A DNA stretch of 64,000 nt. Source: Calothrix sp. PCC 7507 (GTDB taxonomy: Bacteria; Cyanobacteriota; Cyanobacteriia; Cyanobacteriales; Nostocaceae). Below the pieces are notes generated by a model that ran no database searches, was not told the origin of the DNA, and saw only the letters and a program-made list of their open reading frames with translations. A program made the translations under genes and the position numbers. Positions 1 to 8,149 of this stretch are shown here, one piece after another. Position 1 is the first letter of the stretch, and each line of letters opens with the position of its first letter. The DNA is taken from contig NC_019682.1 in the NCBI RefSeq assembly GCF_000316575.1, forward strand, positions 744,001 to 808,000. The letters run 5' to 3'.

Positions 1-375
1 GAAAAGATGGAAAACGGATTGTCAGGGAAAATAATTAGGGAGATAGTGAGAGACAATTTGGCGTTGGTGACAGGGAAGGTTGTGAGTGAGGCGGCGGCTT
101 TAGGGGATGAGTTGGCACAGGAGATTTTATATCGCAGTGCTTGGGGCTTGGGTGTGGGGATTGGTAACGTGGCAAATTTGGTTAACCCGCAGTTGTTTGT
201 GCTGGGCGGGAGTGTGACGAAGGCGGGGACTCGTTGGTGGGATGTAGTGAGGAAGATAGCCAGGGAGACGGCGTTACCAGAAGTTGATTTTGCCATTGTC
301 CCGGCGGCTTTAGGGGATGATGCACCGTTGTGGGGAGCCGTGGCGTTGGCTGAAATTCACAGAACCAGCGCTTGA
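1..375 (+). CDS. ROK family sugar kinase (glucokinase-like), C-terminal part
   Basis: The frame is open from base 1, so the gene begins outside the window; about 125 C-terminal residues are present. The stretch GVGIGNVANLVNPQLFVLGG is the conserved helix-strand segment of ROK kinases that packs against the ATP site, and GDDAPLWGAVALAE is the usual C-terminal helix. ROK proteins of this length in cyanobacteria are ATP-dependent glucokinases or related hexose kinases in the cytoplasm. The N-terminal ATP-binding and zinc-binding ROK motifs are not in view, so substrate and completeness cannot be judged. Ends with TGA; no terminator hairpin seen. Confidence 0.85.
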   Translation, partial: EKMENGLSGKIIREIVRDNLALVTGKVVSEAAALGDELAQEILYRSAWGLGVGIGNVANLVNPQLFVLGGSVTKAGTRWWDVVRKIARETALPEVDFAIVPAALGDDAPLWGAVALAEIHRTSA

Positions 376-418
376 CTATGCACTTACGTGGCTCAATCCA
401 AAATCCAAAATGGTATAA

Positions 419-805
419 CTATACCCCATAGACGGCAGCCATTCCCTGTGGCTCATGGCTATACTTCCCACTTTTTGAGGGATGGTAAGTTTCGTTATAG
501 AGGCAAAGGCTATTGGGATGACGGGTGGTGAATTGCATCATCTGGCGATGGGCTGCACCTCGGAAAAAGTCCATCAAATAACGATCGGATTCCCAGTAAC
601 TCACCATGACGATTTCTTTGGGACTGCAAATTCCTGCTTTCACTTGAATGCAGCCTGGTGCTTTAGCAGTCGATTGGCGAACACTGTTCAGGTTACGCCA
701 CAGCCAGAGAAAGCCTGAGCGATCGCGGGCAATCATTCCATTCACAAAGACGATCGCACTTGGATGTTCAGGTAGTTGGATTTGATAAACCGCAGATTTC
801 AGCAT
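419..805 (-). CDS. DUF4188 (monooxygenase af470-like) protein
   Basis: 128 residues. The pattern of a short ferredoxin-like dimeric alpha-beta fold, with WLWRNLNSVRQSTAKAPGC and later YWESDRYLMDFFRGAAHRQM, matches the DUF4188 family, related to heme-degrading and antibiotic-biosynthesis monooxygenases. Substrate and reaction are unknown for the family. It is transcribed away from the PadR-type gene at 910, sharing a 100-bp control region full of inverted repeats, so it is the likely main target of that repressor. This head-to-head arrangement is typical of a small substrate-induced detoxification pair. Family call fairly sure, function unknown. Confidence 0.75.
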   Translation of the reverse strand: MLKSAVYQIQLPEHPSAIVFVNGMIARDRSGFLWLWRNLNSVRQSTAKAPGCIQVKAGICSPKEIVMVSYWESDRYLMDFFRGAAHRQMMQFTTRHPNSLCLYNETYHPSKSGKYSHEPQGMAAVYGV

Positions 806-825
806 GGTGATGTCTCCCAGAAAAT

Positions 826-885
826 TTACATATTCAATTAGTTGACTATACTAAACACTGTATAATCAATTAATTGAATATGTCA
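826..885. promoter_or_regulatory. Divergent operator/promoter region for PadR pair
   Basis: Two nested palindromes lie between the divergent genes. The outer one pairs TTACATATTCAATTA (826-840) with TAATTGAATATGTCA (871-885), 14 of 15 positions complementary. The inner one is TATAC (847-851) and GTATA (860-864) separated by 8 bases. A TATAAT-like -10 (861-866) sits inside. PadR repressors bind AT-rich dyads of this type in their own promoters; assignment here is by position and symmetry only. Confidence 0.5.
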
Positions 886-909
886 ACTAGATGGGAGAAC
901 TGATTGGCG

Positions 910-1446
910 ATGGCACTGGCTCATGCAATTTTGGCGACACTGATGGATTGTCCATGCAGTGGGTATGACCTGAGGAAGAGGTTTGAAGGATCGGTAGGAT
1001 TTTTCTGGCAGGCTAGTTTCCAGCAGATTTATCGCGAACTGGGAAAGTTGGAGGAACAGGGGCTAGTGCAGAGTCAGGCGATCGCCCAGCAGGGTCGCCC
1101 AGATAAGAAGGTTTTTGCTGTCACGAGGGATGGTGAAGGGTTTTTAGAGGCTTGGATTCAAACTCCTTGTGAGATCGCACCATTGCGGGATGATCTGCTG
1201 GTGAAGATGTTTGCCGGGTTTGTGGTGCCAAGGGAGACGATACTGACCGAAATCAGGGAGCATCGAGGGCTACACCAAGAGCGGCTGGCAGTTTATCAAC
1301 AGATTCAACAGAATGCCTTTGCCAATCCTGGGAATTTGTCAGAGAAGGATCTGTTTCGCTACTTGACTCTCCGCAATGGCATCCAGTTTGAGATCGGGTG
1401 GCTTGCTTGGTGTGAGGAGGCGATCGCTATATTAAGTGAGAAATAA
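910..1446 (+). CDS. PadR family transcriptional regulator
   Basis: About 178 residues. The N-terminal winged helix (HAILATLMDCPCSGYDLRKR, then SFQQIYRELGKLEEQGLV and GRPDKKVFAVTRDG) is diagnostic of PadR proteins. The C-terminal half (about residues 90-175) is the coiled helical dimerisation domain called Vir_act_alpha_C. PadR proteins usually repress a neighbouring gene until a ligand, often a phenolic or a drug, is bound. An upstream TTG at 904 is in frame; the ATG at 910 is preferred, with GGGAGA about 12 bases upstream. The divergent DUF4188 gene is the probable target. Confidence 0.85.
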   Translation: MALAHAILATLMDCPCSGYDLRKRFEGSVGFFWQASFQQIYRELGKLEEQGLVQSQAIAQQGRPDKKVFAVTRDGEGFLEAWIQTPCEIAPLRDDLLVKMFAGFVVPRETILTEIREHRGLHQERLAVYQQIQQNAFANPGNLSEKDLFRYLTLRNGIQFEIGWLAWCEEAIAILSEK

Positions 1447-1508
1447 AACTAACCATGATTTTCCTGCTTGGGAAATTGTAGCGATCGCACCCAATTGTTA
1501 AGCTAACC

Positions 1509-3704
1509 TCAACTTCCCAATTTTCTCAAGAAATCTGCCAACAGAGTCTTAGTCTGAAAACTTGCTCGAATTGTGTCGCTATTGCTGTAATCAACGATGA
1601 CTTCAAATCTTTCAAATTCACCACTTGGATTGTCAACGTTAAGTGTATTCAGTCCGGCAATTGCATCATCAATCCGCTCAAATTCATATTTGATGCCAAA
1701 AAGCGGTACAAGAATTACCTTGGTGATATAACGCTCAAGACAGTTTCTCAGGGTATCCATGAATCTATCGACTTCTTGTTTTGAAACTCGCATTAAAGCT
1801 TGTCGAAGTTTTTCTTTATCTAAAGTAGTAAGAGCAGCCAACTTCTTTGAGGCTTCGGTATAGCTTTCATCGGGAGTTTCTTCGTCAAATTCAATATCAA
1901 AATCAATCTCCTTAAATGCTGCTACTACATCTTTATAAGGGATATAAATAATTGTAAATCCATTATTTCTCAATTGATCTAAAGCTGGTTTTGTGAAATC
2001 TCCAGCCAATATCGCGCCGTAAAATGGTGCTGACAAATGATGAAGCTCAATGATGGGTAATATAGCACCCTGGATTTCTTGAGCTTTATTTTTTGAATGT
2101 TTTGTATATCTCCGCCATGCAGACTCGATAAATGCAACAGGTCTACCAATTTGATCATCCGTACCATCGATTTCAATTACAAAATCCAAATCATGTTTGT
2201 TTCCATATTTGTCTTCCCAGGTAACTTTTTTGCCGCTTCTAGCTGGACGAGAGCGTTGCCAATCAAGATAGTAGTTTTTGGTTTGTGCAAACTGTTGTAG
2301 TCGAGGTTTAAGAATATCGTACTCGACTATATCCTCAAGAAGCTTTCCTAAATCCTGCCCAAATTTGTGTGATGGAGATTGTGCCATACATTCACCTTCG
2401 ATCCAAAGTCTTCCTTCCTGTAGTGGAACATTATGCTTTCTGTTTTTCCACTTGACGTTACGCTGTCTAATTTGGTCAAAAGACCAGAAATCAAATCCTG
2501 CTGCAATAGCCAGTTTACCGAGCCACTGCTCAACTGGAACATATACTCCATAGGGAGCCGAATCTCCCACCACAAAACAAATTTTGCAATTAGACGATGC
2601 AACTCGACGCAGCGCACGAAAGACGAATGCCATATCGGTAAAATAAGCAGCAATCATTGTGTGATATGCCTTATTACCACCCTTAGTTCCTCGAATATTT
2701 GCTAGTTCCTGACAAACAGGAAGTAGTTCGTCTCGAATCGGTTCAATAATCGATTCAGCTATCAAAGAATCTAAGTTCAGCCGCTCCTTTGAAACATGTT
2801 GTGAACTTGAACGAACTAAAAATTTACGAACCGTTTCATGTAAATCTCCCCAAGAATTCACTTCGCCCCAAAAGGTCATTTCCAGGCGTGTAGCATCTGC
2901 ATAGTCATAGTTGTTTGCGTAAGGAGGAGAAGTTATTACTAAATCTATTAAATTATCAGGAAGACTTTTTAAGCTTCTTGCATCGTCTTGAACGAGTGTA
3001 GACAGGCTTGATCTAGTGATAGATTGCATTTGACACATATCTTCTTGCATCATAGCCACCTGCTTTTCTAGCGCCTCAAATGGCTCACCAGTTTTAGCTT
3101 TGCGCTTGTTGGGAAGAATATATTGCCACTGCGCTGTGCCGACATAACTAGTTGATCTGAGAATGGCACAAATTGCTAAAAAAATTAGAGATTGTACCTC
3201 TTCAGATAAAAAAGGAGCTAGTTCAAGATAGGCTTGCTTAATTCTCAAGAGGTCTGTTAATGTCTCTTCTGTATAACACTTACTTAATAGTATCGGAATT
3301 TTTTCTGGAAGCTTTGGCTGAAGCATAGCAGCAGAATGCTTAATTTTATTAGCTGCTTCTAAAAACTCATGAATATGTACTACCCACGCCAGCTTTCCTT
3401 TTGCCAGCCTATGAACGAAAGGATGTGCTTCAATACCATAAGAGGTTACGCCCAGCTTATCAGCAGCAACACAAACAGTACCAGAACCTGCAAATGGATC
3501 AAGAATAATTTTAGGTTCTAACTCTGTAATTACCCCTTCAACCCAAGCTGCTGAAAATCCAGCAGAATAGCGAAACCACCGATGGATAGGCAATTTCATA
3601 TTGTCTGTGAAAGTTCCTGTCCGCTCTTTAATAATCCTTGATTGAATATTTTCGTGGGATTCAGGTGTTGAGTTGAAAAGCTGAAGCTGATAAGGCTTAG
3701 TCAT
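1509..3704 (-). CDS. DNA methyltransferase with nuclease-like C-terminal domain
   Basis: 731 residues. The N-terminal half is an amino-methyltransferase: motif I DPFAGSGTV (residues 69-77) binds S-adenosylmethionine and motif IV TSPPY (258-262) is the catalytic loop of N4-cytosine or N6-adenine enzymes. The roughly 180 residues between them could hold the target-recognition domain. Residues about 495-570 read like a PD-(D/E)XK nuclease core: DLDFVIEIDG, then VAFIESAWRRYTKHSKNK. This would make it a single-chain restriction-modification enzyme or a methylase with a degraded nuclease. No separate endonuclease or specificity subunit is adjacent. The methylase call is sure; the nuclease call is inference. 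Confidence 0.82.
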   Translation of the reverse strand: MTKPYQLQLFNSTPESHENIQSRIIKERTGTFTDNMKLPIHRWFRYSAGFSAAWVEGVITELEPKIILDPFAGSGTVCVAADKLGVTSYGIEAHPFVHRLAKGKLAWVVHIHEFLEAANKIKHSAAMLQPKLPEKIPILLSKCYTEETLTDLLRIKQAYLELAPFLSEEVQSLIFLAICAILRSTSYVGTAQWQYILPNKRKAKTGEPFEALEKQVAMMQEDMCQMQSITRSSLSTLVQDDARSLKSLPDNLIDLVITSPPYANNYDYADATRLEMTFWGEVNSWGDLHETVRKFLVRSSSQHVSKERLNLDSLIAESIIEPIRDELLPVCQELANIRGTKGGNKAYHTMIAAYFTDMAFVFRALRRVASSNCKICFVVGDSAPYGVYVPVEQWLGKLAIAAGFDFWSFDQIRQRNVKWKNRKHNVPLQEGRLWIEGECMAQSPSHKFGQDLGKLLEDIVEYDILKPRLQQFAQTKNYYLDWQRSRPARSGKKVTWEDKYGNKHDLDFVIEIDGTDDQIGRPVAFIESAWRRYTKHSKNKAQEIQGAILPIIELHHLSAPFYGAILAGDFTKPALDQLRNNGFTIIYIPYKDVVAAFKEIDFDIEFDEETPDESYTEASKKLAALTTLDKEKLRQALMRVSKQEVDRFMDTLRNCLERYITKVILVPLFGIKYEFERIDDAIAGLNTLNVDNPSGEFERFEVIVDYSNSDTIRASFQTKTLLADFLRKLGS

Positions 3705-3918
3705 TGAGCTTCATAAATCCAATAATCTTATAGGAAACTATGACATCTTACCCCAATCTTTTCGTTACCAAACTTTATCCCTGTTAAAAATCTCCATCGA
3801 AGCCTACATTTTCATTATTTACGGACTATTGAGAATTCTCCTTCTTTTTCTGAGGATCATCTACTGGATCTCTAAGGTGGGCAATAATATACGGTGACTT
3901 GTTAGGCGATACCAGGAA

Positions 3919-4335
3919 TCACGACTGCGGGAAGCCACGGAAAATCCCATCTTGATCAACGCTAACCGCAAACTCACAGTATTCCATGTTTGCTATTGAA
4001 AGGTTGTTCTCCACACTCCACATTTCGCGTGGGATGACCCTAAACGTCCTACCAGGCTCATCATACAAATCGACGACCAAAATCGGATGCTCGACATGCG
4101 TGAGCGCAGTCCGATCAACGATGAATACGAAAGAATGATCCGAGCCTTTCGGCGCGATCGCGATCAACTGCTCAATGGTCAACCCTTCATAGTCCGAATC
4201 GTTGATGCAGTCTACGAATGCTCGAAATTCTCCCACCGGTTCTCGAATCGCCGCACAGATCGACTCCCACGCAGAGTCATCAGAGAAGTCACTCCGAAGC
4301 ACCAAGGAGTTGTCTGTCTTCGGGAGTTTCTTCAC
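3919..4335 (-). CDS. DUF6924 domain protein
   Basis: 138 residues starting at GTG 4335, chosen because GGAGG lies 8 bases upstream. The protein shows the DUF6924 pattern: LVLRSDFSDDSAWESICAAI near the N-terminus, the central HSFVFIVDRTAL and a C-terminal DGIFRGF. Function is unknown; family members are common in actinobacteria and scattered elsewhere. The gene looks richer in G and C than its AT-rich neighbours and sits between a restriction-type gene and a MITE, which suggests horizontal acquisition. No signal peptide or membrane segment. Confidence 0.7.
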   Translation of the reverse strand: MKKLPKTDNSLVLRSDFSDDSAWESICAAIREPVGEFRAFVDCINDSDYEGLTIEQLIAIAPKGSDHSFVFIVDRTALTHVEHPILVVDLYDEPGRTFRVIPREMWSVENNLSIANMEYCEFAVSVDQDGIFRGFPQS

Positions 4336-4376
4336 GAGAGCCGCCTCCTTCGCCTAACTACTATATGGAAATTCTT

Positions 4377-4480
4377 CGTATTAGGACTTACGCAAAATGT
4401 GACCGAAAACCTGATTTTTGCGTAGGGGTAATTCATTAATTACCCCTACTGTCGTTGTGTTGTGCGTAAGTCCTACGTAT
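4377..4480. mobile_element. 94-bp MITE with target-site duplication
   Basis: Perfect 13-bp terminal inverted repeats, TAGGACTTACGCA (4382-4394) and TGCGTAAGTCCTA (4463-4475), are flanked on both sides by CGTAT (4377-4381 and 4476-4480), a 5-bp target duplication. Inside is a second perfect palindrome with 12-bp arms, GTAGGGGTAATT and AATTACCCCTAC (4422-4449), so the element can fold into a long hairpin. It encodes nothing and would need a transposase in trans. Confidence 0.8.
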
Positions 4481-4486
4481 ATCAAA

Positions 4487-5371
4487 TCATTCGTCTTGAT
4501 GCCAATTTTTGTTTTTGAGATGTTCATCAACCCAATATTCATAGCCTTTCTTTAGGAAGCCTAACGGTAATGGAGTCGTGGCTAGAGGATTATGGAACAA
4601 TAAGAGTGCCTTACTAATCTCTGTTGGATAATTGAAAGCGTCAACACATGAATAAATGACAGCACTTATTCCAGAATATTCTGGATTCAAAAAGGAAGTA
4701 GTCTCTATTCTTGTGCCAGATTCTTTAATTACTTCCCCTTGATACTCATAGCTGGTTCCAGTCACCTCCGAAGTCTCTCTACTCAAATGTAAAACTTGAA
4801 ATCCAAAGGGTAAAAGAGATCTGACAATTCTAGGAATTTCAAGCTCAAGCCTTGCTGAAGGGACTTGAGCCGCATTGATGGCAATGATATATGGTTCTTT
4901 TGAACTAACCCAATTCTTCTCTCTATAGCGTTTGTATTTTCTACTTTTTTCGGCAAATGCATTCAGTAACCGAAGTTTTATTTGGTCGTCGGGGACAGAT
5001 ATTACAGCACCAATTTCTGCCTCTTGAACGGCATCATTTCCTTTCCCTGGGGATGCTGTTACAGCTTCTACCCATACTTTTGATCCATCATCAGCTTTGA
5101 TACAAATGTCTGGGCCATCTCGACCACTGCTATGTTGAAGGTTCAAACCTGTCTCAAGCAATGATGCCGCCAGATAAATTTCCCAGAAACGCTGGTGAAA
5201 CTGAACTGGTAGCTCTTTCAGGATATCTGAGTCAAGATATTTGTGTGCTTTTCTCCAAAGCTCTTCAACAAATATCTTGGCTTCCTGGCAATGAGAATTT
5301 ATTTCATCTTTAATGGCGCAGTAAACTTCATCAGTGCCATTTGTTCTAAAAATACCGTCCGTTCCAGTCAT
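4487..5371 (-). CDS. Hypothetical protein, possible PD-(D/E)XK nuclease fold
   Basis: 294 residues, no named family recognised. Residues about 60-115 (RFWEIYLAASLLETGLNLQ, then GPDICIKADDGSKVWVEAVT) have the spacing of a restriction-endonuclease-like core: helix, strand ending in Asp, then strand with Glu. The usual Lys after the Glu is not obvious (EAV). No signal peptide or membrane span. The gene lies beside a MITE and the methyltransferase/DUF6924 pair in an AT-rich accessory stretch, compatible with a defence-related or selfish role, but that is inference from context. Confidence 0.6.
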   Translation of the reverse strand: MTGTDGIFRTNGTDEVYCAIKDEINSHCQEAKIFVEELWRKAHKYLDSDILKELPVQFHQRFWEIYLAASLLETGLNLQHSSGRDGPDICIKADDGSKVWVEAVTASPGKGNDAVQEAEIGAVISVPDDQIKLRLLNAFAEKSRKYKRYREKNWVSSKEPYIIAINAAQVPSARLELEIPRIVRSLLPFGFQVLHLSRETSEVTGTSYEYQGEVIKESGTRIETTSFLNPEYSGISAVIYSCVDAFNYPTEISKALLLFHNPLATTPLPLGFLKKGYEYWVDEHLKNKNWHQDE

Positions 5372-5618
5372 ATTTCTCTCAGTAGATGAGACAGTTAACT
5401 ATTTATTATGCAGGAAACTTCCGTATATCAAACTGATATATCCAGTGAGAGAATGTGTTACAAGGATTTTGATCATAAAATCAACAAATGTTCTGGATAT
5501 CGTTACTATTTAAATTTTATACTGACTTGATAAGTATATTGACTTAACTTAGGGTAGATGGATATCTAGAATTTTTCTGGATATTATCCAAAAAATCATA
5601 AGAAGAGTATGTTGTTTA

Positions 5619-6728
5619 TTAAGTCAAAACTAAATTATCCCGATGCACCACGGTTTCTACACCTGCGTATCCCAAAAGTGTGGGAATTTCCCGCGAGTGA
5701 CAACCGCGAATTTTTTGCAATTCAACGCTGCTGTAGTTGACTAATCCTCTGGCGATTTCGTTACCGTTGATATCACACAATTGCACTGCTTCCTGAGGAT
5801 CAAATTCTCCTTCTACTGTTTTGATACCAGCCGCTAACAATGATTTTCCTGCTTGAGAAATTGCAGCGATCGCACCCACATCTAAATATAATTTTCCCGC
5901 AGGCACAAGACCATAAGCTATCCAGCGTTTTCTGGCTGATGTTGGTTCTGGTTGCGGTTCAAAGTGTGTCCCTAATAATTCACCTTGTAATATTTTTTCT
6001 ATATTTCGGGGATATTTTCCCTCGGTTATCACGGTACGCACACCAGCAGCAGTGGCAATTCTAGCTGCAGAGATTTTAGTCGCCATACCACCTGTACCCC
6101 ATTGGGAACCTTGAGTACCTGTTTGGATTTGTAATTCTGCTAATTCTTTAATGCTACTCACTAAAGCGATCGGTTGAGCATCCGGCACAGAACGCGGATC
6201 AGCGGAGTATAGCCTATCTACATCGGTGAGCAAGAATAGCCAATCTGCTTCTACTAAGCTAGCGACCAATGCCGAAAGGGTGTCATTGTCGCCAAATTTC
6301 AGTTCATCAACTGCTACCGTATCATTTTCATTCACCACGGGAATCACTCCCAGTCCCAGCAGTTCTTGAAAGGTATTGTAAATGTTGAGATAGCGGCTAC
6401 GTTGCACTAAGTCGCTGCGAGTTAGCAAAACTTGGGCAATGGGTTGTTGCAGGGTAGTAAATAAATCGTCATACACCCGCATTAGTCTACCTTGTCCGAC
6501 TGCTGCAACTGCTTGTTTGAGAGCGATCGCTTTGGGACGTTCAGTTAAGCCCAACCTAGCACAACCAACCCCCACAGCACCAGAGGAAACCAAAATCACG
6601 CGATGGCGCTGCTGTCTTAAATCAGAGAGTGTTTCCGCTAAAGTCGCAATGGTGGAAAGCGCTAGTTTTCCAGTTGCTGGTTGCGTCAGGCTAGATGTAC
6701 CGATTTTGACGACAATTGTTTTTGTCAA
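5619..6728 (-). CDS. proB: Glutamate 5-kinase
   Basis: 369 residues. It phosphorylates L-glutamate with ATP, the first step of proline synthesis, in the cytoplasm. The amino-acid kinase domain runs from [10 protein letters not shown] through SSGAVGVG and [17 protein letters not shown] to about residue 260; a PUA domain (about 275-355, [18 protein letters not shown]) follows and normally takes part in proline feedback. Length is typical. The start is TTG at 6728: an in-frame TGA lies two codons upstream, and the expected N-terminus [10 protein letters not shown] begins there. This TTG belongs to the last unit of a TTGACCC heptamer array. Order with yqeG, DUF3727 and ruvX is a common cyanobacterial arrangement. 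Confidence 0.95.
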   Translation of the reverse strand: MTKTIVVKIGTSSLTQPATGKLALSTIATLAETLSDLRQQRHRVILVSSGAVGVGCARLGLTERPKAIALKQAVAAVGQGRLMRVYDDLFTTLQQPIAQVLLTRSDLVQRSRYLNIYNTFQELLGLGVIPVVNENDTVAVDELKFGDNDTLSALVASLVEADWLFLLTDVDRLYSADPRSVPDAQPIALVSSIKELAELQIQTGTQGSQWGTGGMATKISAARIATAAGVRTVITEGKYPRNIEKILQGELLGTHFEPQPEPTSARKRWIAYGLVPAGKLYLDVGAIAAISQAGKSLLAAGIKTVEGEFDPQEAVQLCDINGNEIARGLVNYSSVELQKIRGCHSREIPTLLGYAGVETVVHRDNLVLT

Positions 6729-6803
6729 GGGTCAAGGGTCAAGGGTCAAGGGTCAAGGGTTAAGGGTTAAGGGTCAAGGGTCAAGGGTCAAGGGTTAAGG
6801 GTC
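6724..6803. repeat. Heptameric short tandem repeat (TTGACCC/TTAACCC)
   Basis: About ten copies of a 7-bp unit, TCAAGGG with TTAAGGG variants on the plus strand, run without interruption into the proB start codon. Because 7 is not a multiple of 3 the array carries stops in the proB frame. Such heptamer arrays are characteristic of heterocystous cyanobacteria. It occupies the place where a ribosome-binding site for proB would be expected. Confidence 0.85.
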
Positions 6804-6809
6804 ATAACT

Positions 6810-6953
6810 CTAGCCCTTTCAATGTGGTGAAATTTGGAACGAAAAAACGAAAATTGGTTATTTCAACCTTTAAAAATCCCAAAATCTGAGCGGATAACTC
6901 AGGATGATCACACTAAAACAACGTATCTTCGTTTATCACCTTGAAAGGGCTAG
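6810..6953. mobile_element. Probable MITE, about 144 bp
   Basis: CTAGCCCTTTCAA at 6810-6822 and TTGAAAGGGCTAG at 6941-6953 form perfect terminal inverted repeats, with weaker complementarity continuing inward. The ends can be read as TA / GCCCTTTCAA, compatible with a TA-duplicating IS630/Tc1-type element. It encodes no protein. It takes up part of the 560-base non-coding stretch between proB and yqeG. Confidence 0.55.
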
Positions 6954-6981
6954 TAATCTGTCAGGGTTGAAATGAGGGACT

Positions 6982-7026
6982 GTAGTGTGAGCGTCTCGCT
7001 CACGCGGGCTTTTCGGCCCGCACTAC
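6982..7026. repeat. Palindromic interspersed repeat, three-way-junction type
   Basis: Outer arms GTAGTG and CACTAC enclose two hairpins, TGAGCG-tct-CGCTCA and GGGC-ttttcg-GCCC. The single strand would fold into a compact cruciform. It resembles dispersed palindromic repeats of Nostoc genomes. The remaining bases to 7289 hold AT-rich sequence without a recognisable gene. Confidence 0.55.
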
Positions 7027-7289
7027 CAAAAACCCCTCAAAACAAAATTGACAAACCACTAGGTCATAACTCTTAAATTTGGACTTTGGACTCTTGACTC
7101 TTGACTAAATTGTAAAGCGCCAGTTCTTCTATATGTGAAGGCTGACGCTCTACGGGTTTATGTTTATTTTTTATGAGTTAGGGTCTTTATTTTGCTGAAC
7201 CCCATGTTATTAATACTTATGATCCCCGATTTTTGCTATGAATAAAGATTTCTTAATTATTTCTTTAGATTTACTTTTTTGGTGATTTG

Positions 7290-7829
7290 TTACTTTTTGT
7301 GAATTTTTGTGCGCTTGGGGGTAATTGTAGCCCCTAGGATTTCCGATACCAAGACTTCAAAATTCCGGATGGGATGGGAGCGGAGAACAGCATCGGGATG
7401 GATAATTGGCTCGACTAAGATGGTAAACATCCCCAAGCGATTACCAGCCAAGACATCGGTGAATAAGCGATCGCCTACCATCCCCACTTGATGAACTGGT
7501 AACTCCATAGATCTGAGTGCAGCCCTGATTTTGCGTCGTGAGGGTTTGGCGGCACCCAGATAATAAGGCAAATCGAGCGATCGGGCGATGCCACCAATGC
7601 GTGCTTCACTTAGGTTATTACTTACCAACCACAAAGCAGTGCAGGCGCGGATTTGCTCTACCCACTGTCGTAGTTCTGGTGAAACCGCCCCTACTCTCAT
7701 GGGTACTAAGGTTTCATCCACATCTAACACCAGCCCCCTAAGCTCATATCGCTGGATAATATCTGGTGTTAAATTCAAAACTGAACCTTTCAAAATCAAA
7801 TCCGGCTGTAAAAGATTGTTCCAGGGCAT
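7290..7829 (-). CDS. YqeG-family HAD-type phosphatase
   Basis: 179 residues. HAD motif I is DVDETLVPMR with both aspartates, motif II is the SNN of LWLVSNNLSE, motif III the Lys in AAKPSRRKI, and motif IV VGDRLFTDVLAGNR. This is the compact YqeG / HAD-IIIA subfamily without a cap, usually 170-180 residues. Substrate is unproven; some relatives are phosphatidylglycerophosphate phosphatases and others act on small phosphates. Cytoplasmic. Transcribed in the same direction as proB, DUF3727 and ruvX, but separated from proB by 460 bases of repeats, so probably its own unit. Confidence 0.88.
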   Translation of the reverse strand: MPWNNLLQPDLILKGSVLNLTPDIIQRYELRGLVLDVDETLVPMRVGAVSPELRQWVEQIRACTALWLVSNNLSEARIGGIARSLDLPYYLGAAKPSRRKIRAALRSMELPVHQVGMVGDRLFTDVLAGNRLGMFTILVEPIIHPDAVLRSHPIRNFEVLVSEILGATITPKRTKIHKK

Positions 7830-8149
7830 AATCGAGAAATAAAAGTCAGAATTCAGAATTCAAGAAACGCGATTAATCGTGTAAAAGAGTCAAGAGTAGA
7901 GACGCGATTAATCGCGCACAAGAGTCAAGAATTATTCTCCTACTCCTCTAGTCCCTCATATTTTCAGTTACTAGCTACTAATCCCTAGTCCCCGTATCAG
8001 CGGACATGATTAATAAATCACCTGCTACAACGGCTGCTTGACTCTTGGTAAATGCAAAAGGGTGGATCTTGTTTGCGATTATAATTAAAAATTCCTAATT
8101 AAAAATTTAAAAATGTGACATTTTAATTTTTAATTTTTAATTTTTAATG
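7830..8149. other. Intergenic stretch with short repeats, no gene
   Basis: Two 35-bp-spaced copies of ACGCGATTAATCG (7867 and 7902), each followed by AAGAGTCAAGA, and at the left end a TTTTTAA array (about 8080-8147) that pairs with upstream AATTAAAAATT. The second CGCGATTAATCGCG is a perfect palindrome. The AT-rich hairpin may end transcription of the DUF3727 gene. No open frame with a credible start. Confidence 0.5.

Noticed and set aside
842-866. TTGACT / TATAAT as a complete sigma-70 promoter for the padR gene
   Set aside because: The gap between the two boxes is 13 bases, too short; only the -10 is kept as plausible.
2097-2705. Several frames opposite the methyltransferase gene
   Set aside because: Antisense or alternative-frame shadows of a long, clearly coding gene.
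6439-6798. 119-aa plus-strand frame opposite proB
   Set aside because: Shadow of proB extended by translation of the heptamer array (repeating GQGSRVK).
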